Positions 32,301-41,300 of a stretch of DNA of 64,000 nt are shown here, in pieces (positions within the stretch are counted from its first letter, which is position 1; every line of letters starts with the position of its first letter). The translations under genes and the position numbers were made by a program. The DNA comes from Mesorhizobium sp. Its GTDB lineage: Bacteria > Pseudomonadota > Alphaproteobacteria > Rhizobiales > Rhizobiaceae. The notes under the pieces are model-generated. The model had not been told where the DNA came from and did not search any database. It saw nothing but the letters and a program-made list of their open reading frames with translations. The stretch spans positions 62,001 through 126,000 of the forward strand of contig JAHBYX010000012.1 in the NCBI GenBank assembly GCA_019635735.1. Reading direction: 5' to 3'.

Positions 32301-32471
32301 GGCCCCGGCAGGACCGCCGTCCGGGACGGGCCGCCGGCACGGCCCTTCTTCTGCTTTCCCATCCTTGCTTTCCGGCCGACGGCGGCGACATGGGAACAGG
32401 CCGGCTCCGTCCGCGGCCGGCCTGCTCGGCAGGATGGAGGGGCGAGGCCGAAGCCTCGCCCGATCGGCGGC
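32301..32471. other. GC-rich leader without a gene
   Basis: Together with the preceding element this makes a 335-base gap between the ArdC start and the next gene's stop. I see only GC-rich stems (for example GGCGAGGC/GCCTCGCC near 32440-32460, which may terminate the gene to the right). Confidence 0.45.
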
Positions 32472-33059
32472 TCAACCGAGAGCCGCCATCTGCATCTCGG
32501 CCGCCTTGCGGTCGAGCGTCTGGCCGGGATTCTCGATGGCCCGCCCGAAGGGCTTCCAGGGCTCTCCGACGACATGCTCGTATGCCGCGATGGCGCCTTC
32601 GGCGGCCATGCGCAGCGCATGGGCTTGAATGCCCATGTCGGCGGCGAATTCCCGCTTGCGCTGCGCGGCGCTGTCGAACCCGACGGGACCGTCGAGGTCC
32701 TCGTCACGCAGGTCGTTGGCGGCCTTGGCCGTGAGGTCGCGCGCCTCGGTGACCGCCCGGCTGTAGAACTGGCCTGCGCCGTGGGCGGAGCCGACATAGG
32801 ACCCGATGATGCGTTGCAGATGGATTTGCATGGCGCGCTCGCCGAGGCCTTCGGCGAGTGCTTCGGCGGTTTCGATGATCATGCGCTCGTGAAGCTCACG
32901 GATGCCGTCGCTGTCGATCACCGGAGATCCGAAACTCTCGGCGATCAGGGCGGCCTGCCCCGCGTCCGGGCAGGCGAGGCGGACCATTTCAAGGGTCGTG
33001 CCCTTGCGCAGCGGAACGACGCGGGCGGTCGGGCGCTGGGTGCCAGCGGTTTTCGTCAT
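32472..33059 (-). CDS. Conserved hypothetical plasmid protein
   Basis: The 195-residue protein starts at ATG 33059 (MTKTAGTQRPTARVVPLRKG) after GGAAAGGACATCC. It is helical (ELHERMIIETAEALAEGLGERAMQIHLQRIIGSYVGSAHGAGQFYSRAVTEARDLTAKAAND). I have the impression of related plasmid proteins in rhizobia but cannot name a family. The 5' leader contains a 17-bp perfect inverted repeat. Confidence 0.65.
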   Translation of the reverse strand: MTKTAGTQRPTARVVPLRKGTTLEMVRLACPDAGQAALIAESFGSPVIDSDGIRELHERMIIETAEALAEGLGERAMQIHLQRIIGSYVGSAHGAGQFYSRAVTEARDLTAKAANDLRDEDLDGPVGFDSAAQRKREFAADMGIQAHALRMAAEGAIAAYEHVVGEPWKPFGRAIENPGQTLDRKAAEMQMAALG

Positions 33060-33084
33060 GGGGATGTCCTTTCCTTCGGTTCGG

Positions 33085-33122
33085 CCGAAGGGAGGGCCGG
33101 CCCTTGCCGGCCCTCCCTTCGG
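33085..33122. repeat. 17-bp perfect inverted repeat in a gene leader
   Basis: Arms CCGAAGGGAGGGCCGGC (33085-33101) and its exact complement (33106-33122) flank a CCTT loop, ending 26 bases before the minus-strand gene start at 33059. Such a stem would sequester little of the ribosome site but would form readily in single-stranded DNA or RNA. It may be an attenuator or a leading-strand structure. Confidence 0.7.
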
Positions 33123-33462
33123 GCGTGCTCGGGCCAAACCGGCGGAATGACGGGCGCTTCAGGGTCCGGGGCGAACGGAATCGAGCGAGGCCGGCTTGCG
33201 GGTCAGCGGGGCTCCTCAGCCCCGCGCAGCCCGCGGGCCTGCCTTGGCGAGATCGGGCGACCCGGCCGCAAGGCGGCGCGAAGCGGCCTTGAAGCGCACG
33301 GCCGCCGGTTTACGAGCGCACCCTGATCCGAAGGGAGGACCGGCAAGGGCCGGGATTTCGACAGAATACGGGTAGGAAAGGACCGCCTTGACCGATCCGG
33401 TCCAGCGGCCTGCAGCGGAGAAGCGACGCTGCCGTGAGGGTGCGGCGCTTACACCGGCCGGC
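33123..33462. other. Non-coding stretch with GC-rich stems
   Basis: About 340 bases with no supported gene. It contains another perfect stem (GCGGGGCT/AGCCCCGC near 33208-33227) and the GCCGCAAGGCGGCGCGAAGCGGCC region with several overlapping palindromes. It is the leader of the gene at 33059 and the trailer of the DUF7673 pseudogene. Confidence 0.5.
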
Positions 33463-33765
33463 TCAGGCCGTCGCCGATGCCCGTGCCCAGACGTCGGGGC
33501 GCCAGAGACGGATGATCTCCTCGATCTGCGTCCGATAGGCGTCGGGATATCGCGCGTTGTTGAGCCGCGACAGCCAGGTGAACACGGTCGCCATGTCCTC
33601 TGCGATCGCCCTGTCGACCGCGAAGAGATCAGCGATGTCGAAACCGCCGAGATCGGTCGCATTCCACTAGGCGAGGACGAAATTCGCGACCCGCTGCGAC
33701 TGGCCGGTATCGCTCCTGGCGATTTCCAGGAGGCGCTCGAAAGCGGCGCGTGTCGGTTCGTCCAT
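33463..33765 (-). pseudogene. DUF7673-like gene interrupted by an amber codon
   Basis: The frame reads MDEPTRAAFERLLEIARSDT, GQSQRVANFVLA, then TAG at 33667-33669, then WNATDLGGFDIADLF, VDRAIAEDMATVFTWLSRL and EEIIRLWRPDVWARA to a TGA. The family pattern has LLAWWN at this place, so TAG replaces the first Trp (TGG). Everything after the stop is intact, the ribosome site (GGGAGA) is good, and the total of 100 codons is right. It is a recent nonsense mutation, a suppressible amber, or a sequencing error. Confidence 0.75.
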
Positions 33766-33868
33766 GGCGAATTCTCCCTGCCAGTTGCGCTATAGCACGT
33801 CGGGATCGTGCTGACACCCGGGCCGGCTACGCGGCCGGTAGAGACCGCCGCCGCGGCCGCGGCCACTG

Positions 33869-34267
33869 TCAAAGATGGATGAGGCCGTCATCGCCGACAT
33901 AGAGGTCGACGTTGCCGAATATGCGCGCCCCGCGGTCCAGCCTGCCTGCATGAGGCTCGGGCCAGTCCCCGTCCCAGAATCCGGCGCCGTGACCGCAACG
34001 CGTCAGCCAGAAATCATGGCCGGCCATCGCCGCTTCGCGATCATGGACCGGCCCCTCGAAATCGCGTGCGAGCGGAGCGCCGATACAATGGATGTGCCGA
34101 TGGTTCGCATCATAGAAGGCGTGGCAATCCGTCTCCATTCCCGCACGCGCCTCCGCCGCGAGATCGCTCATGTCATGATGGCGGTCGAGTGGAACGCCAT
34201 CACCGTCAAAGGATGACCAGAGCGCGGGGCCGATATACGACGCTACGAAAGACCAGGGAGCAGCCAT
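33869..34267 (-). CDS. Conserved hypothetical protein (GHDFWLTRxGHGAGF type)
   Basis: The 132-residue protein ends with GHDFWLTRCGHGAGFWDGDWPEP and FGNVDLYVGDDGLIHL, a combination common in small plasmid and phage proteins of alphaproteobacteria. Role unknown. GGAGAATAG precedes the ATG. It follows the gene at 34270 by 2 bases in the same operon. Confidence 0.7.
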   Translation of the reverse strand: MAAPWSFVASYIGPALWSSFDGDGVPLDRHHDMSDLAAEARAGMETDCHAFYDANHRHIHCIGAPLARDFEGPVHDREAAMAGHDFWLTRCGHGAGFWDGDWPEPHAGRLDRGARIFGNVDLYVGDDGLIHL

Positions 34268-34269
34268 CG

Positions 34270-34569
34270 CTATTCTCCTTTCCCTGCCATCAGCCGCGCC
34301 CAGCTCTCCCGAAGGAATTTCGGGATGTCGAGGTCGGGATCGACAAAGGCGTTGTCGATAACGCGCTCGGGGACGGAAGCGGCTGGAACGGCGCCTTCGG
34401 CGGACGATGGCGGCGGCTCGCAGAGCGCATCGAGAAGTGCCGCGAGCTGGGTCCGGTCCTCGATGCCGATCTTGATCGTGGCGTCCGTCGGCAGCTTCTC
34501 GTGGATGCGGTATTTCTCGGCGTCGCCTTTCAAGGCGAACCAGCGGCGGTTGACGTTGTAGACGATCAT
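34270..34569 (-). CDS. Conserved hypothetical protein
   Basis: This 99-residue protein begins MIVYNVNRRWFALKGDAEKYRIHEKLPTDATIKIGIEDR, a basic N-terminal beta-rich domain, and ends in a helix (FLRESWARLMAGKGE). Start overlaps the upstream gene stop by four bases. No family name known to me. Confidence 0.65.
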   Translation of the reverse strand: MIVYNVNRRWFALKGDAEKYRIHEKLPTDATIKIGIEDRTQLAALLDALCEPPPSSAEGAVPAASVPERVIDNAFVDPDLDIPKFLRESWARLMAGKGE

Positions 34570-34901
34570 GATGTGGCCTCCTGACTATGGGCGATCGCGT
34601 AGCGATCGCGAAAGGCGGCGATTGCGTTATCCTGCCGTGCGAGCTTGCGTGACAGGGCGTCGATCTCGGGCTGTCGCTCCGCCGTGATCGCCGCGAGGTT
34701 CGAGCGATAGCGTTCGAGGAATGCGCTGGGATCGGGCGGCTTCCCGCGCCTGTAGGAAGTGCGCCGCGGCTGCAATTGCGGGATCAGACCAGTCATGCGC
34801 CGCGTGATCTGGCGGTCGATCATGTCGAGCTGGCGTTGTATCTGCCGGCGTGCCTCCTCCATGCGCGAGAGCTGCGCCTGGCGCTCGGGGGAACGGCTCA
34901 T
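34566..34901 (-). CDS. Coiled-coil hypothetical protein
   Basis: The 111-residue protein is almost wholly helical and charged: QAQLSRMEEARRQIQRQLDMIDRQITRRM, then a basic turn, then AFLERYRSNLAAITAERQPEIDALSRKLARQDNAI. Overlaps neighbours on both sides by four bases, so the run from 36252 to 34270 is one operon. Possible scaffold or DNA-binding protein; unknown. Confidence 0.65.
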   Translation of the reverse strand: MSRSPERQAQLSRMEEARRQIQRQLDMIDRQITRRMTGLIPQLQPRRTSYRRGKPPDPSAFLERYRSNLAAITAERQPEIDALSRKLARQDNAIAAFRDRYAIAHSQEATS

Positions 34902-35785
34902 GACGCCGCCCTCCGCTGCCAGCCGATGAAGCTCGACGGGCCGCCATAGACGGGATGCCGATCGACATCGATGACGAAGCCGAAGCGGCCGACCTCATAC
35001 TCCTCATCGGGAACGAGGAACCGGCGCTCCTCGGTCCCCGCGCCACGCCTGCCGCCGGGGGTGGCGACGACCTCCACGAAGCCCTTCTCGCACTCGGACG
35101 TGATCGCCGAGACGACGATCCAGTCGTTCGCATGCTCTCGCTCGAAAGCGTGGCGATCCTTCGTCCGGGATTCGCCCGGCTGGAGGATCGTGCCGAAGAT
35201 CTTCTCCCAGGCGTCCGGCCAGCTGTCCTTGACGGTGCGTTCCGCGCTGCGCCGCTCGAAGGCGGTGAAGAGATGCGGGAAAGAGATAGCGACGATGGCC
35301 CATGCCTCGTCTTCCTCGTACCAGCCGCCAGCGACGCGCAGCATCGGATGGACTTGTGCGTTGCGAGCGCCCGACAGATGAAACCCGCCATGACCGGCCG
35401 TGCTGTGGAACACGACGTCCTCGGCATAGAAGGTGGCGCCCTGTGACGGCCCCCACGGCGTGCTGGCCGTCGCATGCGCCTGGCGTCGACCTAACGCCTG
35501 CCTTTCGCGCTGATGCTCGGCCCGCTCGAGCACGGCGGAACGGAATGCGGCCTCATCGGCAAGGTCGCCATGATGGCTGTAGAAATCGCGGCGCGTCCAT
35601 TCGGGCATGGGACGTTGAATCCGCCAGCCGCTGGCGAGATAGTGCCTGCCGTCGCGGGCAGGGATCATCGCGTAGGCATGTTCGCCGACCTGGGCAACGT
35701 TCATTCCGTCGGCGCTGACACCAAAAGAAACCCCCGGAAAACCGGGGGCTTCATCGCTGGGGATCGGGGAAGCGAGCGCGCTCAT
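34898..35785 (-). CDS. DUF7007-like protein
   Basis: The 295-residue protein has the sequence TPWGPSQGATFYAEDVVFHS, TAGHGGFHLSGARNAQVHP, AGGWYEEDEAWAIVAISFPHLF and GTILQPGES in the order I associate with DUF7007 of mobile elements. A separate C-terminal basic domain carries FVIDVDRHPVYGGPSSF. Function unknown; coupled to both neighbours by ATGA overlaps. Confidence 0.7.
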   Translation of the reverse strand: MSALASPIPSDEAPGFPGVSFGVSADGMNVAQVGEHAYAMIPARDGRHYLASGWRIQRPMPEWTRRDFYSHHGDLADEAAFRSAVLERAEHQRERQALGRRQAHATASTPWGPSQGATFYAEDVVFHSTAGHGGFHLSGARNAQVHPMLRVAGGWYEEDEAWAIVAISFPHLFTAFERRSAERTVKDSWPDAWEKIFGTILQPGESRTKDRHAFEREHANDWIVVSAITSECEKGFVEVVATPGGRRGAGTEERRFLVPDEEYEVGRFGFVIDVDRHPVYGGPSSFIGWQRRAAS

Positions 35786-36252
35786 GCCGCGGCCCTCCCT
35801 TCGACGACATCCGCTGCCACCTGGTCCGCCGTGACCGGCTGCAGGATCGCGTGGGGATAGCCGTGGCTCTTCAGCCAGGTCTCGGCGGCGGCATGGTTTT
35901 CGGCGAGATGCACCAGCTCGCCGTCAGGCCGGTCGAGAACGACGACCGAGCCGATGGCGGGCCGCTCAGCGACGGTGAACTTCAGGTCGCTGTCTATCGA
36001 GAAGCTGCGGTGGACACGAAGCACGACGACGCCACCGCCGCCGAAATCCCCCTCGTGGAGCGTGAAGGACTCCAAGAACGTCGTGCTACCAACGACGTGC
36101 CGTGGCCGCTTGGCGATCAGTCGGCCGCCGTTGTTGCGGTTTTTCCAGGCCGCGAGCTTCTTGCGGTGGTGCTCCGGCGGGCGCGGCTTTCCGTCGGAGT
36201 ATTTTACGATTGCGCCGAGCGGCACCAAGTCGAAGATCAATGAAGCGGACAT
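35782..36252 (-). CDS. Conserved hypothetical protein
   Basis: Start ATG 36252 (MSASLIFDLVPLGAIVKYSDG) follows GGGAGGACAAG; an upstream ATG at 36285 is in frame without a site. Of 156 residues, the N-terminal part (KPRPPEHHRKKLAAWKNRNNGGRLI) is basic and the rest beta-rich (SFTLHEGDFGGGGVVVLRVHRSFS). First gene of the operon running left to 33869. Unknown function. Confidence 0.68.
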   Translation of the reverse strand: MSASLIFDLVPLGAIVKYSDGKPRPPEHHRKKLAAWKNRNNGGRLIAKRPRHVVGSTTFLESFTLHEGDFGGGGVVVLRVHRSFSIDSDLKFTVAERPAIGSVVVLDRPDGELVHLAENHAAAETWLKSHGYPHAILQPVTADQVAADVVEGRAAA

Positions 36253-36341
36253 TCTTGTCCTCCCTGTTGTGGACGATGAAAACAAGGCCGCCGCCGGACG
36301 GGCCGGCGGCGGGATGTCATTCGAAGATCGATGGGAAGCGG

Positions 36342-38012
36342 TTATTCGGCCGCTTCGCGGAACTCGTCCTCACCCTCGTCGGGCACTTCCGAGGCATCGG
36401 TCGGGGCGTCGCCGGAGTCGGTCTCCTCGTCCTCGTCCGGCTCGGGCGCATTGGTGGCGAGCCAATTCGCGAGTTCCTTTTCGTCCGGCGCGAACAGCGC
36501 GCTCGCGTGGACGAAACGGTCCTCCTTAAAGTGCTCGGCAAGGGCTGCGCGCGTGTCCTTTACCCGCGCACGCGGCAGCACCGGCGTGCCGGCGCAGGAG
36601 GCTTCGAGCGCCTGGCGCGACAGGCACGACAGGAAATCCTCGGTGCCCATGTTGGGCAGGAAGATGTTCGCGCCGATCGCCTCGCCGGCCACGCGTGCGA
36701 CAATGCCGCTGTTGGACGCGTTGCGCCGGCACGACAGGACCTCCATCAGCGAGAGGCGTGCGGTGACGCGCAACGTCTCCTCGCTGCACTGAAGCTGGCC
36801 CTCGGCGTTGAACAGGCTCGCCGCGTGCGTCACCAGCCGGCTGCTGCCGTAGAGCGACGCGCCGCCGTCGGTCCTGACCGAGACGTTCTGTCCTGCAAGG
36901 GCGAGGATCAGCAGCGCCATCAGCGTGTCGTCCTCGATCGGCGCCCGGTCGAGCGCCTCGCGCAGCGCATCGGTGCGGAAGTCGCCGATCATGTCCATGC
37001 CCTTGTTGGTGACCGGCGGCCGGGGCTTCGCGACAGCGCCGATATCGTCGGCGTCCTTGCCCTTCTTCTTCGCCTCCGGCATGCGATAGGTCACGCTCTG
37101 GACCTTGCCGTCACGGTCGAGATACATGGCCACGCAGTCGCTCTTCGCCGCCTTGCCGTGGACACGCTCGGCCTTCGGCGGCAGCACCGGCTGACCCCAG
37201 CTGTTGGCCTCCGTGATCAGGCCGCGCTTCGGCAGATGGTTCGCCATCCACTCCTGCTGCGCGCCGAGGAACGCCTCGACATTGGTGGTGTAGCGGCCGT
37301 CCTCGTCGGCCGGCCCGAACAGGTCTTCCTCCCATTCGATGCCGTAGGCGCGCGCCAGCTCGTCGTCGAAGCTGGCGTCCTTGGCGTAAATGCGGGTCTT
37401 CGACAGGGCGTTCGCTACGTTCCACCAGCCGACCCGCGGATCAGCCTTGGACGGCTTGTGCGCCTTCCAGACTTCCTTCTGCTCGTCGAGCGAAGCGGAC
37501 GCGATGGTGCGCAGCTGCTGCTCGTTCGGCATGTCGCCCTTGGCCATCTGGTCGAGCATCGCCGGCAGCACGTTGGCGAAGAGCCTGAGCTGCTTGATCC
37601 GCCGCGGCGTCAGCGCCAGCGCGACGGCGATCGCGTCCTCGGTCCAGCCGAGAGCGACCAGGCGTTCGATCGCCCGCCACTGGTCGACCGGGTTGAGCGG
37701 CTCCCTGACGATGTTCTCCGCGAAGGAGCGCATCGCGCCATTGGCGCTGGCGTTGTCGTTATCGGCATCATTGACAAGGATGTCGATCTCTTCGATGCCG
37801 GCCTTGAGCGCGAGCCTGACACGGCGCCGGCCCGCCTCGATGACGAAGCCGTTGCCGCCATCGCCCTGTGGCGTGACGACAGGCGGATGCACGATGCCGA
37901 TCGCGTTGATCGACGCCAGCAGAAGGGCGTCGGCCTGCGGCGAGGGCTTGGTCTGGCGCGAATGGTTGGGGTTCTCCACCAATGCGCGCGGATCCATCTT
38001 CATGAGATACAT
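36342..38012 (-). CDS. ParB/RepB/Spo0J-family protein
   Basis: The 556-residue protein has an N-terminal ParB-like nuclease fold (MDPRALVENPNHSRQ; IGIVHPPVV; FVIEAGRRRVRLALKAG; RSFAENIVREPLNPVDQWRAI) and a KorB-type HTH (WTEDAIAVALALTPRRIKQLRL). The long C-terminal region is specific to large plasmid ParB-like proteins and ends in an acidic tail. ATG 38012 follows AAAGGAG. No ParA lies beside it, so it probably is not a plain segregation protein; a regulator or nuclease of incoming DNA is possible. Confidence 0.85.
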   Translation of the reverse strand: MYLMKMDPRALVENPNHSRQTKPSPQADALLLASINAIGIVHPPVVTPQGDGGNGFVIEAGRRRVRLALKAGIEEIDILVNDADNDNASANGAMRSFAENIVREPLNPVDQWRAIERLVALGWTEDAIAVALALTPRRIKQLRLFANVLPAMLDQMAKGDMPNEQQLRTIASASLDEQKEVWKAHKPSKADPRVGWWNVANALSKTRIYAKDASFDDELARAYGIEWEEDLFGPADEDGRYTTNVEAFLGAQQEWMANHLPKRGLITEANSWGQPVLPPKAERVHGKAAKSDCVAMYLDRDGKVQSVTYRMPEAKKKGKDADDIGAVAKPRPPVTNKGMDMIGDFRTDALREALDRAPIEDDTLMALLILALAGQNVSVRTDGGASLYGSSRLVTHAASLFNAEGQLQCSEETLRVTARLSLMEVLSCRRNASNSGIVARVAGEAIGANIFLPNMGTEDFLSCLSRQALEASCAGTPVLPRARVKDTRAALAEHFKEDRFVHASALFAPDEKELANWLATNAPEPDEDEETDSGDAPTDASEVPDEGEDEFREAAE

Positions 38013-38352
38013 GGAATGCTCCTTTTCAGGGGTTATGGACGCGGCGGTTTCCCGGTCCTTCTCCGTCTTCTTGCCGAAGACCCCCTCCGGCCCGCGGAGC
38101 GGGCGGGCCGGTGCAACTGCGGCGGAGCATCCCTGCCCGGCCGGCCAAGCGGGGCTTACAGCCCTGCGCAGGACGCCGGGCCGGGATCGCGAGCGGCGCG
38201 GTTGAGCGCCAGCGCCAGCGGCCCGTCCGATCTGCGAGCGGGCTTTATCCTTCCCTTCTTCCCCCCATTTCCTTTTTGTGACGGTGCTAGAAGCGCGGTG
38301 TGCGACACGGAAATGGCCGGCCACGCAGGGCGCGGCCGGCCACTATGAGCGA
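38013..38352. other. Leader of parB-like gene, with stem-loops
   Basis: No gene is supported in these 340 bases. On the right is a perfect 9-bp inverted repeat TGGCCGGCC/GGCCGGCCA (38314-38322/38334-38342), 11 bases past the methylase-helicase stop, followed by TTTCC in its direction, so it is a likely weak terminator. Further left are CCGGCCCGC/GCGGGCCGG-type arms near 38091-38113. Confidence 0.5.
38314..38342 (-). terminator. Stem-loop after the methylase-helicase gene
   Basis: Perfect 9-bp arms with an 11-base loop directly after the stop codon of the 1698-residue gene; a TTT follows the stem. Efficiency uncertain. Confidence 0.5.
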
Positions 38353-41300
38353 TCATGCCGCGATCGCGGCGGGCTCATGAATGCCATCGATGTCCTTCGC
38401 CAGCGTCGCCTCGACCTCGGCAAGCTGCCGGCGTTTTTCGGTCAACTCGCCGGCGAAAGCGAACTCACCACCATCGCCATGGGATCTGTAGGACGCAAGC
38501 CGACGCTGCGCGTCGGCCAGGTGCTGGTGGACACGCTCCCGCTCACTCTCAAAACCGTCGATGGCGTGCTCGAGGCGCGAAACCGCCCCGAGCGGCGTCA
38601 CCGTGATCGGCAGATCGATCTCGTCTCCGGCACCGGTGCGCAGTAGCACCGTGTTGTAGCGATATCCGTACCTGCCGGCCCGCTCGCCGGCATATTCGAG
38701 ATCGAAACCGCCGATCGAGGCGATCACGCTCTCGCCTTCATGCTGGAGCTGCACCAGGGTCAGGATCTCCTTCATGAGAGCCCTGCCCGCCTCCTTGCGA
38801 GCGGAATAGGACTTGCCCATGACCTTCATGTCGAAGGCGTCACCCCCGGTCGGAATCAGGCGCTCGATGTCCTGCCCGATCTCGCCGATCCGACGCGTGC
38901 AGCGCTCGATTTCGCGCTCGGCATCGCGGAGCCGCAGGCGGACGGCGTGCTGGTCGTCGATATGCGCTGCGCGCAGGCGCTCCAGCCGGGCAATGTCGGC
39001 TTCGAGTCCCGCCTTCTGCATGAGGCGCTGGTCGCCAGATGCGATCGCCTTGGCCATCGCGAACTGGTTGGCCTGTCCTTCGCCAAGATCCTCTAGCCTT
39101 CGGATCGAGGTGTTGCCCGAGAGCGCTGCGGCAATGAATCGGGCCTTTCGCTCATTGTTCTGCCACATGGTCGCGTCGAGCGAGCCTTCTGTGGCATAGG
39201 CGTAGATATCGATTTCGTCATGCTGGTTGCCCTGCCGGGCGATGCGGCCCTCTCGCTGCTCGATCTGCGAGGGCAACCACGGCACATCGAGATGGTGCAG
39301 GGCCTTCAAGCGAAGCTGTGCATTGACGCCGGTGCCCATGGTTTCGGATGAACCTATCAGGAAGCGGACCTTGCCCGCGCGAGCATCGCTGAAGAGACGC
39401 TGCTTCGCCTCCGACTTCTTGTAGTCCTGCATGAAGGCGACTTCTGACGCCGGTACGCCGAGCCGGACCAGCTCGTCGCGGATCCAACGATAGGCTGAGA
39501 AGCCGCGCGTCTTCTCCACGTTGATCGTGCCGAGATCGGAGAAGATCATCTGCGCAGCACCTGGAAGCTCGTAGGGCTTGCCGTCGGCACGGACATAGGT
39601 GTTCTCCGCCGTCTCCAGCCAGATGCGGAAGGCGTTGGCGATCAGCCTGTTGAGCTTGTTGTCGGGCTCGTTGTCGTTGTCGGGATCGACCAGGCGCAGA
39701 TCGATCGCGGCATGCCGGCCGTCGGTGATGACCGGGAGCAGGATGTCGTCGCCTGGCTCCGGCGGACGATTGCGCTCCTCGATCGCCTTGATGCGTTCCG
39801 CCAGTACCATCTGGTAGTTCTTGAAGTCCTGCGTGGGCTTCGAGGTGACAATCTGGCGCTTGCCGGTCGAGATCGACGGCACCTTGACGTAGTGGCGGAG
39901 ATTCTCGGGCATCACAACGTCCGCGAAGCTACGGAACATAGCAATCAGCTCCGGGACGTTGACGAAGCTGGCGAAGCGCGAGACGGGCTTGTATTTGCCC
40001 GACGGCTGCAGCTCCAGCTCCGTCACCGTCTCGCCGAAGGTCGACGCCCAGGCATCGAATTCGTGGAGGCCGCGCTCCATCAGAGCGGCGAAGTCCATAA
40101 GGCGCTGCACCGTGAACATCTCGCCGAGCGTGTTGGTGATCGGCGTGCCGGAGGCAAGGATGAGCGCCCGGCCGGGATTCTTCGTCTCGATGAAGCGGGA
40201 CTTCACATAGAGATCCCAGGCACGCTGCGAGCCGTTCGGGTCCACGCCCTTAAGCGTCGACATGTTGGTGGCAAAGCTGAGCTTCCTGAACTCCTGCGCC
40301 TCGTCGACGATAATCTGGTCGACGCCGATCTCCGCAATGGTCAGGAGATCGTCCTTGGGCGTGGTGAGCGACTGCAGGCGCTCCTGCAGGCCTTCTTTCA
40401 GACGCTCGAGGCGCTTGCGCGAGACCCGGTCCTCGTCGTCGACGTCAAGAAGAAGCTTCTCGTAGAGCTCCAGCTCGTCGTGGATCATCTGCTGCTCGAA
40501 GACGGCCGGCACGCCGATGAACCGGAACGCGGAATGCGTGATGATGATGGCATCCCAGTTCGCCGTCGCGGCGCGCGAGAGGAACCGGGCGCGCTTGGCT
40601 AAAGTGAAGTTGGTCTCGTCGGCAACGAGGATGCGGGCGTTCGGATACAGCGCCAGGAACTCGCGCGCGACCTGTGCAAGGCAATGGCCGGGCACGGTCA
40701 CCATCGCCTTGTTGACGAGGCCGAGCCGCCGCTGCTCCATGATCGCGGCCGAGTAGGTCATGGTCTTGCCGGCGCCTACGGCGTGGGCGAGATAGGTCGA
40801 GCCGGCCGCTATGATCCTCCAGATGCCGCGCTTCTGATGCGGATAGAGGGTGAATGCTCCGCTGGCGCCGGGAAGGCGCAGGTGCGACCCGTCGAAGGCT
40901 CGCGGGGCGATATTGTTGAATTTATCGTTGTAGACCCTCGCCAGTCGGTCGGTCCGGTCCGGATCGGACCAGATCCACCGCTGGAAGGCATCTTTGATCT
41001 TCTGGAGCTTCTGCTTGGCAGCTTCGGTGTCGACCACGTTGAGGACGCGGCGTTCTTTGCCATTTTCCTCGACGGCATCGAAGATCTGCGGCACCCGGCT
41101 GTTGAGCGCGTCAGTCAGCAACTCGCCGGCGTGACGCCGGTTCGTTCCCCATTCGGACGTGCCGGCGGCTAGATAGGCGAGCTGGCCTGCCCGGACTGTC
41201 CACGACGCGAGTTCCGGCATGTGGTGGATCTTGATGTCGACGTTCATCGTCTCCTTGACGAAGGCGACGACGTCTGCGGCCGGAATCCACGGCGCACCGA

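Noticed and set aside
31252..32628. 458-residue plus-strand frame
   Set aside because: Antisense of ArdC and its leader.
36102..38348. 748-residue plus-strand frame
   Set aside because: Antisense shadow of the ParB-like gene; Arg/Leu/Val-rich with no recognised domain.
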